DNA of 64,000 nucleotides, from the NCBI RefSeq assembly GCF_025465945.1, contig NZ_JANLNW010000075.1, forward strand, positions 62,001 through 126,000, written 5' to 3'. Source of the DNA: Pseudomonas sp. 6D_7.1_Bac1 (GTDB lineage: Bacteria > Pseudomonadota > Gammaproteobacteria > Pseudomonadales > Pseudomonadaceae). Numbering within the stretch: position 1 is the stretch's first letter; the number at the start of each line of letters is the position of its first letter. The translations under genes and the position numbers were made by a program. Below the pieces are notes generated by a model. That model did no database searches. It had not been told where the DNA came from and worked only from the letters and a program-made list of their open reading frames with translations. Positions 41,701 to 50,450 of this stretch are shown here, piece after piece.

Positions 41701-42288
41701 CTAAGGCAGAAGCAAGTAACCCGCGCTGACCGTCAGCAACGACGCCATCAACCGATTGAACAGCCGCATACCGCCGGCATTGCTCAGGTAGTGCCGCAGA
41801 AAAGTCCCGGCATAGGCCCAGCAGGCCACCGACAGGTAACACACCACCAGATACACCGCCGCAAACTGCCAGACCAATCGCGCTTCGCCGTCGGCAACAA
41901 AAGCCCCCATCCCTGCGATACAGGCCAGCCAGGCTTTCGGGTTGAGCCATTGCATCAGCGCACCGTAGAACATCGTCGGCGCCTGCCCTGAATCACCCGC
42001 GCTGAGTCGACCATCATCGGTGGCGAGCTTCCAGGCCATGAACAGCAAAAACGCCACCCCGAACAACTGCACCACCCGCGTCAACGATGGCCAGAGCGTT
42101 AACAGCTCATGCAGACCCAATCCCATCAGCACCAGTAACAGCACAAAGCCCAGCGTTGCACCCGCCACATGCCGTTGACTGGCACGAAAGCCGTACTGCG
42201 CACCCGAGCTCAACGCAACGATGTTCACCGGCCCCGGAGTGATCGACGACGCCAGCGCAAACGCGGCCATGGAAATGATCAGAGTCAT
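41701..42288 (-). CDS. LysE family exporter
   Basis: Inner-membrane exporter of 195 residues with about six helices. The family start is MTLIISMAAFALASSITPGPVNIVALSSGAQYG, with the SITPGPVN motif; QWLNPKAWLACIAGMGAF in the middle is the second LysE/RhtB signature. Such proteins export amino acids or derivatives. It shares a 3' junction with the AraC gene and is its likely functional partner. Substrate unknown. Confidence 0.9.
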   Translation of the reverse strand: MTLIISMAAFALASSITPGPVNIVALSSGAQYGFRASQRHVAGATLGFVLLLVLMGLGLHELLTLWPSLTRVVQLFGVAFLLFMAWKLATDDGRLSAGDSGQAPTMFYGALMQWLNPKAWLACIAGMGAFVADGEARLVWQFAAVYLVVCYLSVACWAYAGTFLRHYLSNAGGMRLFNRLMASLLTVSAGYLLLP

Positions 42289-42360
42289 TGCACACCTTCT
42301 TCAATAGCTGGGGACATCCCGACGCTCAAGGTAGAAGGACGCGGGCTGACTGTATTGAAG

Positions 42361-42398
42361 AAAAACACCCCATTGCGGGGCCGTGTCGGCGTTTTTTA
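42361..42398. terminator. Bidirectional terminator between lipoprotein and LysE genes
   Basis: On the plus strand GCCG-TGT-CGGC is followed by GTTTTTT; on the minus strand CCCC-GCAAT-GGGG is followed by TGTTTTT. Minus-strand function fits the end of the small lipoprotein transcript, whose stop is 53 bases away. Confidence 0.65.
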
Positions 42399-42450
42399 CA
42401 TCGCCCGCACAACGGTGCCGGCCTGTTGGTCGGCACACCGCGGCACTGCT

Positions 42451-42651
42451 TTAATCGTGCAACAGCGATGCACCGTATTGATTGAAGCTGTTGCCGAGCG
42501 AGCTACCACCAAAACTCATCTTGTTAGCGCCATGGCCGTCGAACTGATGGCAGTCTTCTGAAAAACAGGTGCTGGTGGTCATCACGCCAGAGCAAGCGCT
42601 CAACAACAACGTGCCGGCGATCAAAAATGCTTTGACGAGGTTCAATTTCAT
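42451..42651 (-). CDS. Small predicted lipoprotein
   Basis: A 66-residue protein with a lipoprotein signal: MKLNLVKAFLIAGTLLLSAC, cleavage before Cys20. The mature part is short, Ser/Gly-rich and holds two further cysteines close together (STCFSEDCHQFDG) that could form a disulfide. No family is recognised. GGAACGGAAAA stands before the ATG. It is alone, with a terminator after it and about 195 bases of leader, in which an AT-rich stretch (ATAATGAAACATTACC) could be promoter DNA. Confidence 0.75.
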   Translation of the reverse strand: MKLNLVKAFLIAGTLLLSACSGVMTTSTCFSEDCHQFDGHGANKMSFGGSSLGNSFNQYGASLLHD

Positions 42652-42845
42652 TTTTCCGTTCCCCTTGGCTGGAAGCGAGGCGATGCACGATCCTGGATAA
42701 CTATCCTACGCCGCCCGATCATCAGAAACATAATGAAACATTACCAATGGACAGCTTGGGTTCATGCTAGCGGAGCAATCCCGTCAATTGACAACCCACC
42801 TCCAACTGCGTAAATCGGTTCACTCCCCTACTTGAAGAGCTTGCC

Positions 42846-43175
42846 ATGGATATAGCAGCCATCCCGTTCGGTACAACCGACTGGTCAACGATCGAACCCA
42901 CCACCCACGCCGGTGAACGCGGCAACGCCTATTGGCGCACCCGCCAGTTCGGCGCAATACGTGTGCGAATGGTCGAATACACCGCCGGCTACCTGGCAGA
43001 TCACTGGTGTTCGAAGGGCCACATCCTGTTGTGCCTTGAAGGCGAACTGCACACCGAACTCGAGGACGGCCGCCAGTTTGTGCTCAAACCCGGCATGAGC
43101 TATCAGGTGGCGGATAATGCCGAGCCTCACCGGTCGTCGACACTCACGGGGGCGAAGCTGTTTGTGGTTGATTGA
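42846..43175 (+). CDS. Small cupin-fold protein of the DHCW-motif type
   Basis: A 109-residue single-domain cupin. The core YLADHWCSKGHILLCLEGELHTELEDG contains the DHWC signature and His residues that may bind metal; LKPGMSYQVADNAEPHRSST is the second cupin motif. Function unknown. It starts with MDIAAIPFGTTDW and has GAAGAG upstream. No operon partner. Confidence 0.82.
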   Translation: MDIAAIPFGTTDWSTIEPTTHAGERGNAYWRTRQFGAIRVRMVEYTAGYLADHWCSKGHILLCLEGELHTELEDGRQFVLKPGMSYQVADNAEPHRSSTLTGAKLFVVD

Positions 43176-43248
43176 TCATATGCCTGGCTGCCCCTCTTTG
43201 TTCAGATGGCAACATCGGGATCTACCATGACGTTTGATGGGTTACAGA

Positions 43249-43638
43249 TTATTGCGGCTGAAATGTCTGGAGGTAGGCCAACAGGTTCTCGATCTTTTCT
43301 GGATCGCTGATACCCCAGAAAATCATGCGCGTTCCGGGTACCACTGCTTTTGGAGCTTCGATGTACGCGGCCAGTGTTTCGCGGGTCCAGACGACGCCTG
43401 ATGATTTCATCGAGGAAGAGTACTGGTAGTCCGTCGTGCTTCCAGCATGGCGCCCGAAAATGGCATTGAGCTGCGGACCAAAAGAACCCCGTGCCGAACC
43501 CCCTACTTGATGGCAGCCGCCGCATATTCGGTTAAATAGTTTCTCACCCGCTTCAGCATCGCCGGCCGCTTCAGCTTGCGTGCTGAAGACCCCTGCATTG
43601 AGCAATAAGGCGAAGGTTAGTACTGCGGCTTTCTGCAT
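43249..43638 (-). CDS. Exported class I cytochrome c
   Basis: A 129-residue periplasmic cytochrome with a signal peptide (MQKAAVLTFALLLNAGVFSTQAEA). The haem motif is CGGCH in FNRICGGCHQVGG, and the axial Met is likely in VPGTRMIFWGISDPE. The layout GEKLFNRICGGCH...GPQLNAIFGR...YQYSSSMKSSG...NLLAYLQTF is that of cytochrome c2/c550-type electron carriers. Start at 43638 supported by GGAG six bases upstream. No oxidoreductase is adjacent, so its donor and acceptor are unknown. Confidence 0.9.
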   Translation of the reverse strand: MQKAAVLTFALLLNAGVFSTQAEAAGDAEAGEKLFNRICGGCHQVGGSARGSFGPQLNAIFGRHAGSTTDYQYSSSMKSSGVVWTRETLAAYIEAPKAVVPGTRMIFWGISDPEKIENLLAYLQTFQPQ

Positions 43639-43919
43639 GTTTTGCTCCAAATCAGGTGTTGCTGACAGCAAAAGCTGGCGGCTATTTCATCATGGACGGC
43701 TGCAAAGCTGCCAGGTCATTTGCCTTCAGCCAGAGCATCCTCCCGTCAATGCTTGATGACCTGCTCGACAAAAACGCTGACCGCGCGGCACCTGTCGACG
43801 GCTGCACCGCATTACGTCCATAAATGGATGAGTTCAAGCCATTTATACCCACTTATCAACGTATAACCGGCTGGATACGCTGGCATCCACTTCACACAAT
43901 CATTCAGCATGGGTGCTAC

Positions 43920-44828
43920 ATGACACTTTCAACGACGACATTGAGTCCCCTCACCGCGCCTCAAAACGATACCTCGCGCGGCATAAGCCGGCGCACCCGT
44001 GGTCAAGGGCACGGCCCCATTGTTCGGCTCATGAGCCCCTCGGACCTGGGCCAGTTACTCAAGCCGTTTGTGTTTCTCGATCTGTTCGAAGCGGATGCCT
44101 CGTTCACTGGCAACATGCCGCTGCATCCTCATTCGGGGATCGCGACCATTACCGTGATCACTGAAGGCAACCTGCACTTTGACGATCCGGACGCAGGTTC
44201 CGGATTCATTGGCTACGGCGGAGTCGAATGGATGCGCGCAGGCGCGGGTGTCTGGCATGGCAAAGAAATGTCTGCCGGCACCTCGGCGCGGATCCAGGGG
44301 TTTCAGCTTTGGATCGCGCTGCCCGCTGACCTGGAAAACGCACCTGTCGACAGCCAGTACCTGGAGGCACCCGCCATCCCGCAGGTTGGGCCGGCCCGCG
44401 TAATCCTTGGTGACTATCAGGGCATTCGCAGTCCTGTACGTGCACCCTCAGGTGTGAATTATCTACTGGTCACGCTGGCCGCAGGCCAACGCTGGGAGTA
44501 CGAGCCGCCGACTGGGCACGAGGTTCTTTGGCTCAGCGTCAGTCGGGGAGCGGTTCATTCGCCGCAGCTTATCCAGGCGGGAGAACTGGTCGCTTTCACG
44601 CCAGCTAGCGGTACATTGAAACTTGAGGCCGGGGATAAGGAAGGCGCGGTGTTTGTGCTGGGGTCGGCCATTCCTCACCCGCACGACCTGAAGATGGGTA
44701 ACTACTCCGTGCACACCAGCCTGGAAGCATTGAGAACCGGAGAGGCAAAGATTGCGGAGTTGGGCAAACGTCTACGAGCTGAGTCCGTGCAGAGGTCCGG
44801 ATCGGTTTCAGTTCCGATATACAAATGA
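43920..44828 (+). CDS. Pirin family protein
   Basis: Bicupin of 302 residues. The N-terminal cupin has the metal ligands of pirins in NMPLHPHSGIATITVITEGN and a downstream His/Glu in AGAGVWHGKEMSAG. The C-terminal cupin is more degenerate (HEVLWLSVSRGAVHSPQLIQAGELVAF). Bacterial pirins include quercetin dioxygenases and redox-linked regulators of metabolic enzymes; no specific role can be assigned here. I start at MTLSTTTLSPLTAPQ (43920); an earlier in-frame ATG at 43824 lacks the conserved start. Confidence 0.88.
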   Translation: MTLSTTTLSPLTAPQNDTSRGISRRTRGQGHGPIVRLMSPSDLGQLLKPFVFLDLFEADASFTGNMPLHPHSGIATITVITEGNLHFDDPDAGSGFIGYGGVEWMRAGAGVWHGKEMSAGTSARIQGFQLWIALPADLENAPVDSQYLEAPAIPQVGPARVILGDYQGIRSPVRAPSGVNYLLVTLAAGQRWEYEPPTGHEVLWLSVSRGAVHSPQLIQAGELVAFTPASGTLKLEAGDKEGAVFVLGSAIPHPHDLKMGNYSVHTSLEALRTGEAKIAELGKRLRAESVQRSGSVSVPIYK

Positions 44829-44975
44829 CGCGACCTGCTTGCATACCAGCCAACTCTGGCACGGCCCAACGTAAAATTCTGAGCACGGGCTGATCGCTGC
44901 GCATTGCCACCTATACTCAATTTCACCTCCCCTCTCGGGGCCTGCACTGCCCACAATAAAAAGCAAAGGTGGAAC

Positions 44976-46739
44976 ATGGTCTGGCAGCAAGTCTACGATC
45001 CCTTCGGTAACCCGATGGTCTCGACCCTCATGGCGGCGTTACCGGTAGTCGTGATGCTCACGTCCCTGGCGTTTTTCCATCTCAAGGCGCATCTGGCGGC
45101 ATTGCTGGCGCTGAGCACGGCTTTACTGATCGCGATTTTCGCCTTTGGCATGCCGGCGAACATGGCCGGTTCCGCCGCGCTGCTCGGCGCCGCCACCGGT
45201 CTGCTGCCGATTGGCTGGATCGTGCTCAACATCATCTTCCTGCATCGGCTCACCACCGAGAACGGCTCGTTCAAAGTCCTGCAAGATTCCCTCGCGCGCA
45301 TCACCGACGATCGCCGTCTGCAATTGCTGCTGATCGCCTTTTGTTTTGGTGCGTTCTTCGAAGGGGCAGCCGGGTTCGGCACGCCGGTGGCGGTGACCGG
45401 GGCCATTCTGATCGGGTTGGGTTTCTCTCCCCTCGCCGCGTCCGGCCTGGCGTTGATCGCCAACACCGCGCCGGTGGCGTTCGGTGCCCTGGGCACGCCC
45501 ATCATCACCCTGGCGAAGGTCACCGGGCTGGATGAAATGGAACTGTCGATGATGGTTGGCCGGCAGTTGCCGTTCTTCTCGGTGCTCGTGCCGTTCTGGT
45601 TGATCTGGGCGTTCGCCGGCTGGCGCAAGATGCTGGAAATCTGGCCGGCCATTCTGGTAGCCGGGGTCAGCTTCGCGGTGCCGCAGTTCGTCGTTTCCAA
45701 CTACCACGGGCCGATGCTGGTGGACGTGATCGCCGCGCTGATTTCCATGGCCTGCCTGACCGGTTTCCTCAAGGTCTGGAAACCCGCCCGCGTGCACACC
45801 TCCGCCGCGTTGTCCGGGCGAGTCGACAACTCAAAAATAGACGAGTCCCGGGACGAAAAACCGCTGGCCAGTGCGACCTTTGCCAGCGATACCCGGTCTG
45901 CCGTCATGCGTGCGTGGATGCCCTGGATCATCCTCACGGTCTTCGTCTTTGCGTGGGGCACCCAGGGCTTCAAAAACCAGTTCGATACCCGTCCGGCGAT
46001 GGATCTGCAAACTCACTCGGCCAAGCTCGATCCCCAGGGCCAACCGATGCGCGAGGCGAGCCCGATCTTCGCACCAGCCCTGACCTTCACCTCCCTGCAC
46101 TTGCAGGTCGAGAAGGTTCCGCCCGTGGTGCCGCAGCCTAAGCCTGAGGAAGCGATCTACAAATTCACCTGGTTCACCAGCACCGGCAGCGGCATCTTGC
46201 TGGCGGCGATCCTCGGCGGGCTGCTGATGGGCTATTCCATCCCGCAACTGGTGAGCCAATACCTGCGAACGCTGTGGGTGGTGCGTTTTTCGCTCATCAC
46301 CATCGCAGCCATGCTCGCCCTCGGCTTCATCACCCGTTATGCCGGCCTGGACGCGACCATGGGCCTGGCCTTCGCCGCCACCGGGATTTTCTACCCCATG
46401 TTCGGCACCCTGCTCGGCTGGCTCGGCGTGGCCTTGACCGGCTCGGACACGGCCTCCAACGTGCTGTTCGGCGGCTTGCAACGGGTGACCTCCGAGCAAC
46501 TGGGAATCAGCCCGATATTGATGGCCGCCGCCAACAGTTCCGGCGGAGTCATGGGCAAGATGGTCGACGCCCAGTCGATTGTGGTGGCATCCACCGCCAC
46601 CCGCTGGTACGGCCATGAAGGGGAAATCCTGCGCTACGTGTTTTTCCACTCCATCGTCCTGGCCATTCTGGTCGGCGGTCTGGTCACCTTGCAGGCGTAT
46701 GTGGCGCCCTTCAGCCATCTGGTGGTGGGCGGGCATTGA
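44976..46739 (+). CDS. lldP: L-lactate permease
   Basis: Inner-membrane lactate/proton symporter of 587 residues with about a dozen helices. Recognised by MVWQQVYDPFGNPMVSTLMAALPV, FFEGAAGFGTPVAVTGAILIGLGF, NTAPVAFGALGTPI and SGSD-like LTGSDTASNVLFGGLQ near the end, all hallmarks of LctP. An extra hydrophilic segment near residues 290-400 separates the halves. lldD or another lactate dehydrogenase is not adjacent, so this is an orphan permease copy. AAAGGTGGA precedes the ATG. Confidence 0.95.
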   Translation: MVWQQVYDPFGNPMVSTLMAALPVVVMLTSLAFFHLKAHLAALLALSTALLIAIFAFGMPANMAGSAALLGAATGLLPIGWIVLNIIFLHRLTTENGSFKVLQDSLARITDDRRLQLLLIAFCFGAFFEGAAGFGTPVAVTGAILIGLGFSPLAASGLALIANTAPVAFGALGTPIITLAKVTGLDEMELSMMVGRQLPFFSVLVPFWLIWAFAGWRKMLEIWPAILVAGVSFAVPQFVVSNYHGPMLVDVIAALISMACLTGFLKVWKPARVHTSAALSGRVDNSKIDESRDEKPLASATFASDTRSAVMRAWMPWIILTVFVFAWGTQGFKNQFDTRPAMDLQTHSAKLDPQGQPMREASPIFAPALTFTSLHLQVEKVPPVVPQPKPEEAIYKFTWFTSTGSGILLAAILGGLLMGYSIPQLVSQYLRTLWVVRFSLITIAAMLALGFITRYAGLDATMGLAFAATGIFYPMFGTLLGWLGVALTGSDTASNVLFGGLQRVTSEQLGISPILMAAANSSGGVMGKMVDAQSIVVASTATRWYGHEGEILRYVFFHSIVLAILVGGLVTLQAYVAPFSHLVVGGH

Positions 46740-46773
46740 TCGACGTCGCGTGGGTTTCGTCCTGCAGCCTGCT

Positions 46774-46794
46774 GCCCGGGTTCACCGCCCGGGC
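46774..46794 (+). terminator. GC-rich hairpin after lldP
   Basis: GCCCGGG-TTCACCG-CCCGGGC is a perfect seven-base stem 35 bases after the lldP stop. It lacks a T-tract, so termination efficiency is uncertain. Confidence 0.4.
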
Positions 46795-46915
46795 CTGGCA
46801 ACCACTCAAAGCACATGCACCGCTTACGAGTCGACGCTCAAATCGCCAAATGGTATGAGCTTTTTCGGGTAGTGACCCATACTGGGTTTATCCATCCTCG
46901 GAAAGGATTCTATTG

Positions 46916-47098
46916 GTGTTGATCAGGATTGAAGAAGCGGGCACGACCGAAGGCTGGGTGGTCCAGATGGACGCCTGGTGCGTTAAATTCCGCAGCTATG
47001 CAGAAGCCCTCGCCTTCGTGAAAAGGCTGGAAGATCGCTTGAATGCACCGCACCCCTTGCCTGTCAGTCTCAATCGAGCTGTAACAGAACCTTCTTGA
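46916..47098 (+). CDS. Small conserved Pseudomonas protein
   Basis: About 60 residues (LIRIEEAGTTEGWVVQMDAWCVKFRSYAEALAFVKRLEDRLNAPH). It looks like a small beta-beta-alpha protein in which a Trp/Cys pair (MDAWCVKF) precedes a helix; I recognise it only as a hypothetical protein. A GTG start at 46916 has AAGGA eight bases upstream; TTG codons at 46913 and 46919 are alternatives. A strong terminator follows about 100 bases later, so it is a monocistronic unit. Confidence 0.7.
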   Translation: MLIRIEEAGTTEGWVVQMDAWCVKFRSYAEALAFVKRLEDRLNAPHPLPVSLNRAVTEPS

Positions 47099-47202
47099 GG
47101 GATCATCGGGTGAAGACGTGTCACAGGCCATCACCACACTCGTCATCATTTTGTAACCTTCCGACAGCAAACTTCACCTACACAACGCGGGCTCTTTTTT
47201 TC

Positions 47203-47228
47203 GCTGCCATCTCAGGCAGCTTTTTTTT
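47203..47228 (+). terminator. Rho-independent terminator
   Basis: GCTGCC-ATCTCA-GGCAGC followed by eight T residues. It is the end of the transcript of the small gene at 46916. The stretch 47099-47202 holds no ORF; a short 3' RNA released here is conceivable. Confidence 0.9.
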
Positions 47229-47305
47229 GCCTGAAATTTTTGATGGCCGCGGTGCCCGCCCCGACATTGGCCAAAGGCAGGCGTTTTCTTCGTCTGGGAA
47301 TCTGC

Positions 47306-47923
47306 TTAAACAGCAACCCGCTCATCGTGCAGATACGGTGCGATATTGCGCATCCCGCGCTGAACGTATTCTTCTTTTTCCCCTACCGGCGCAACGTAGT
47401 GAAGTGCGCTCTCTGCCGCTTCGACGCCCTCCAGACGGGCAATGATCCAGGCAGCAAGATAGGACGACGCGAGGCATCCGCCTGCGGTAGCGATATTGCC
47501 TTTGGCGAAAAAGGCTTGGTCAAGGACATCGATGCCAGCCGCCTGAACCCATGGTTTGGTCGTCAGATCCGTGCAGGCCGGTACCCCCTCCAGCAAGCCA
47601 AGCTTTGCCAACACTAGCGTGCCCGAACATTGCGCGCCCAAGAGCTGCCTCGTGGGATCAAGCTGCAACTGCGCCATAAGGGCGGTGTCAGCGACGACTT
47701 CGCGAGTTCGCATGCCACTTCCGACAATGACCGCATCGGCTTCGCTCGCCTCGCGAAGCGTTGCCCGGGATTCGATCACGAGCCCATTCATCGAGCGAAT
47801 ACGGGTCGTTGGACTGGCGATCGATACTCGCCATCCCGGCTTCTTGACGCGGTTAAGAACGCCGAGCGCGATCAGGGAGTCGAGTTCGTTGAAACCTTCA
47901 AAGGTGAGAATCGCGATATGCAT
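47306..47923 (-). CDS. DJ-1/PfpI family protein
   Basis: Class I glutamine-amidotransferase-like protein of 205 residues. The nucleophile elbow is QLLGAQCSGTLVLAKLGLL with Cys in the AQCSG context, and an acidic residue in ILTFEGFNELDS near the N-terminus fits the usual Glu of DJ-1 proteins. Members act as glyoxalases/deglycases, hydratases or regulators; no specific activity can be named. It is divergent from a MocR-type regulator gene across about 98 bases, and is its probable target. Confidence 0.85.
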   Translation of the reverse strand: MHIAILTFEGFNELDSLIALGVLNRVKKPGWRVSIASPTTRIRSMNGLVIESRATLREASEADAVIVGSGMRTREVVADTALMAQLQLDPTRQLLGAQCSGTLVLAKLGLLEGVPACTDLTTKPWVQAAGIDVLDQAFFAKGNIATAGGCLASSYLAAWIIARLEGVEAAESALHYVAPVGEKEEYVQRGMRNIAPYLHDERVAV

Positions 47924-47997
47924 GGTGGGGTCATCCCGCAAATTTGGCTGGCATCCGCCTGAAGGAGGCGGTTGTGCAGACGCAGGCTATGGCGAAT

Positions 47998-48024
47998 AAT
48001 TAGTACAATCAAATTATTGTAATG
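47998..48024. promoter_or_regulatory. AT-rich dyad between the DJ-1 and MocR genes
   Basis: TACAAT-CAAATT-ATTGTA forms an inverted repeat just before the regulator's ATG (48022). Its position over the regulator's own start and within the divergent gap suggests an operator. The dyad is visible; the binding protein is inferred. Confidence 0.45.
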
Positions 48025-49371
48025 GATACATCTTCCATGGCTCGTTCCCGGTATAAATCGTTGGTGGACGCGTTCGCTGCCGACATTCGCGCAGGACGTC
48101 TATCACCTGGAACGCGCCTGCCCACACACCGAGAACTGGCGACCAACGAAGGGCTCGCATTGGCCACGGCTACACGTGTCTATGCGGAGCTTGAAGCCAT
48201 GGGTCTGGTCAGCGGCGAAGCCGGGAGAGGTACGTTTGTCCGGGAGACTTCGTTACCACCCGGGTTAGGCATCGACCAGCATGCGGTCGCTTCGGGAGTT
48301 CTGGACCTTAACTTCAACTACCCCTCTCTACCGGGCCAGGCAGAACTGCTGCGTGGCGCTTTACGCCAACTGGCGTCTTCGGGCGATCTGGAAGCGTTAC
48401 TCCGCTATCAGCCCCACGGGGGACGAAAGCATGAGCGAGCGTCGGTCGCTCGGCATCTCCACTGCAGAGGCTTGAGCATCGGTGAGGAGCAAGTACTGAT
48501 CGTCAGTGGGGCTCAACACGGGTTGGCGGTGACCGTCATGGGGCTGCTTCGCCCGGGCGATGTCGTCGCGACGGACGCCTTGACCTATCCCGGTTTCAAA
48601 GTCCTTGCCGATACCCAGCGCCTGGAGTTGGCCCCCATCCCGTCGGCGGGTTACGAACCTGATCTGGATGCCTTGGCTCGACTGTGCAAGAGCCGAAGAG
48701 TACGCGCCGTGTACACCATGCCAACCTTGCACAATCCACTGGGGTGGGTCACCAGCGAGAACTGGAGGCAGCGCCTGGTGACCATCGCCCGCGAGCATGA
48801 CTTGCTGATCATTGAGGACGCCGCCTATGCGTTCCTCGCAGAGGATGTACCTGCCCCCTTGGCAGCGCTTGCACCGGAAAGAACCGTGTACGTGACAGGC
48901 CTCTCGAAAAGTGTGGCCACCGGGCTGCGCGTCGGATTTGTCGCCGCTCCCTCCCGATGGGTACCCGCTATCGAGAGGAGCATCAGAGCCACCATTTGGA
49001 ACACCCCTGGCGTGATGACTGCAATCGCGTGTAACTGGCTCGACGATGGCACGGTCAGTCGCCTGGAGGACGAAAAGCGCCAGGATGCCGCGAACCGACA
49101 GTCGATGGCCAAGGCCACGTTGACCGACCTGCAGTACATAGGCCATCCCACTTCATATTTTCTCTGGCTTCCTTTAGGCGAAGAGGTGCGAGCTGACCAG
49201 GTGGCGACGGCGCTCATGCGCGAGCATGTTTCGGTTTCGACTGCGCAGCCCTATGCGACTTCCGTCTACGTTCCTCACGCGATCAGGCTCGCGCTCGGCT
49301 CTCTGGAACTGGATGCCCTTCAAGTCGCCCTCAACACGGTGAAGCGTGTTGTTGATGCTCACTCTTATTGA
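48022..49371 (+). CDS. MocR-type regulator: GntR helix-turn-helix fused to aminotransferase domain
   Basis: A 449-residue PLP-dependent transcription factor. The GntR winged helix is RSRYKSLVDAFAADIRAGRLSPGTRLPTHRELA..., ending in GRGTFVRE near residue 74. The fold-type I aminotransferase domain follows: VLIVSGAQHGLAVTVMGLL, HNPLGWVTSENW, IIEDAAYAFL and the PLP lysine in YVTGLSKSVATGLRVGF. The family senses PLP with an amino compound; here the controlled gene is probably the divergent DJ-1 protein gene. Effector unknown. Confidence 0.92.
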   Translation: MDTSSMARSRYKSLVDAFAADIRAGRLSPGTRLPTHRELATNEGLALATATRVYAELEAMGLVSGEAGRGTFVRETSLPPGLGIDQHAVASGVLDLNFNYPSLPGQAELLRGALRQLASSGDLEALLRYQPHGGRKHERASVARHLHCRGLSIGEEQVLIVSGAQHGLAVTVMGLLRPGDVVATDALTYPGFKVLADTQRLELAPIPSAGYEPDLDALARLCKSRRVRAVYTMPTLHNPLGWVTSENWRQRLVTIAREHDLLIIEDAAYAFLAEDVPAPLAALAPERTVYVTGLSKSVATGLRVGFVAAPSRWVPAIERSIRATIWNTPGVMTAIACNWLDDGTVSRLEDEKRQDAANRQSMAKATLTDLQYIGHPTSYFLWLPLGEEVRADQVATALMREHVSVSTAQPYATSVYVPHAIRLALGSLELDALQVALNTVKRVVDAHSY

Positions 49372-49425
49372 ACCGAACGCTGGATCAGTAGTGCACAATC
49401 AGGCGACTGAAAAAGAGCCTGCGCC

Positions 49426-50340
49426 ATGTTGATCGACGAAGAATTGTCCCTGAAAAAACTTGAGGTATTCCTCGCCTATATGCGTACCGGCAACCTCGCA
49501 CGGGCAGCGGCGGAATTACAAACAAGCAATGTCAGCGTGCATCGCGCCATTCACTCGCTGGAAAGTGCACTGCGCTGTCCGCTGTTCAAGCATGAAGGGC
49601 GCAACCTGACGCCACTGGAAAGTGCCTATGTGCTTGAAGAGCGGGCGCAGAAGCTGATTCAGGATGTGCTGGAGACCGTACGTTTGACCCGCGAAGCCGC
49701 AGGCTTCTCGGCCGAACGCTTCAAGCTCGGCTCGCTGTATTCACTCACGGTGAAAACCGTGCCGCAACTGATCATGGGCTTGAAGATTCGCCGCAGCGAG
49801 CTGAATATCGACCTGATCCTCGGCTCGAACATCGACTTGCTGTACAAGCTCAAGAACATGGAAGTCGACGCGATCCTGGTGTCCCTGGACGACAGCGTCA
49901 ACGACCCGGACTGCGAGCAAATCCCGCTGTTTTCCGACGACATCTTTCTCGCCACGCCTGCCGATTCACCCTTCGCTCAGCGCACTGAAGTCGATCTTGC
50001 CGAGGTCCGCGATGCAACCTTCATTACCCTGACCCAGGGCTTCGCGACCCATCAGGACAGCATTCGGGTGTTCAAGAAGGCAGGGTTCGAGCCGAAGGTG
50101 GCGATGCAGGTCAACGACATCTTCACCCTGCTGAGCATGGTCAGCTCCGGGGTCGGCTATGCCTTGCTGCCGGGGCGGATTGCGGCAGTATACGAAAACC
50201 GGGTGAAGCTGATCCCGTTGCAGGAACGCTATCGGTTGCAGCAGCACATTGGGGTGGTGTTTCTGAAGGCCAAGGAGCGTGATCCGAATCTGCTGGCATT
50301 GCTGGCGGAGTGTCGGATGTATGCCCATCGGCAGATCTGA
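49426..50340 (+). CDS. mdcR: LysR family regulator of malonate decarboxylase genes
   Basis: Regulator of 304 residues whose N-terminal helix-turn-helix is LEVFLAYMRTGNLARAAAELQTSNVSVHRAIHSLE, the MdcR pattern (SNVSVHRA in place of SQPAVS). The effector domain begins at FKLGSLYSLTVKTVPQLI. It lies at the 3' end of the mdc operon in convergent orientation, the usual Pseudomonas arrangement, with a REP pair between. Malonate is the expected inducer by family. Confidence 0.9.
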   Translation: MLIDEELSLKKLEVFLAYMRTGNLARAAAELQTSNVSVHRAIHSLESALRCPLFKHEGRNLTPLESAYVLEERAQKLIQDVLETVRLTREAAGFSAERFKLGSLYSLTVKTVPQLIMGLKIRRSELNIDLILGSNIDLLYKLKNMEVDAILVSLDDSVNDPDCEQIPLFSDDIFLATPADSPFAQRTEVDLAEVRDATFITLTQGFATHQDSIRVFKKAGFEPKVAMQVNDIFTLLSMVSSGVGYALLPGRIAAVYENRVKLIPLQERYRLQQHIGVVFLKAKERDPNLLALLAECRMYAHRQI

Positions 50341-50355
50341 AACCGCGTCGCACCC

Positions 50356-50420
50356 TTCGCGAGCAAGCCCGCTCCCACATGAGAACGCATTCCAATGTGG
50401 GAGCGAGCCTGCTCGCGATG
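50356..50420. repeat. REP pair between mdcR and mdcM
   Basis: TTCGCGAGCAAGCCCGCTCC and TGTGGGAGCGAGCCTGCTCG face each other between the convergent stops of mdcR and mdcM, and probably serve as a shared 3' hairpin for both transcripts. Confidence 0.85.
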
Positions 50421-50450
50421 GCTTCAGAGCAGGCAAATCAAATCCTGAAC

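Noticed and set aside
46740..46915. Possible riboswitch or attenuator before the small gene at 46916
   Set aside because: There are a GC-rich hairpin and a short CCCATACTGGG dyad but no known riboswitch core or leader peptide that I can recognise.
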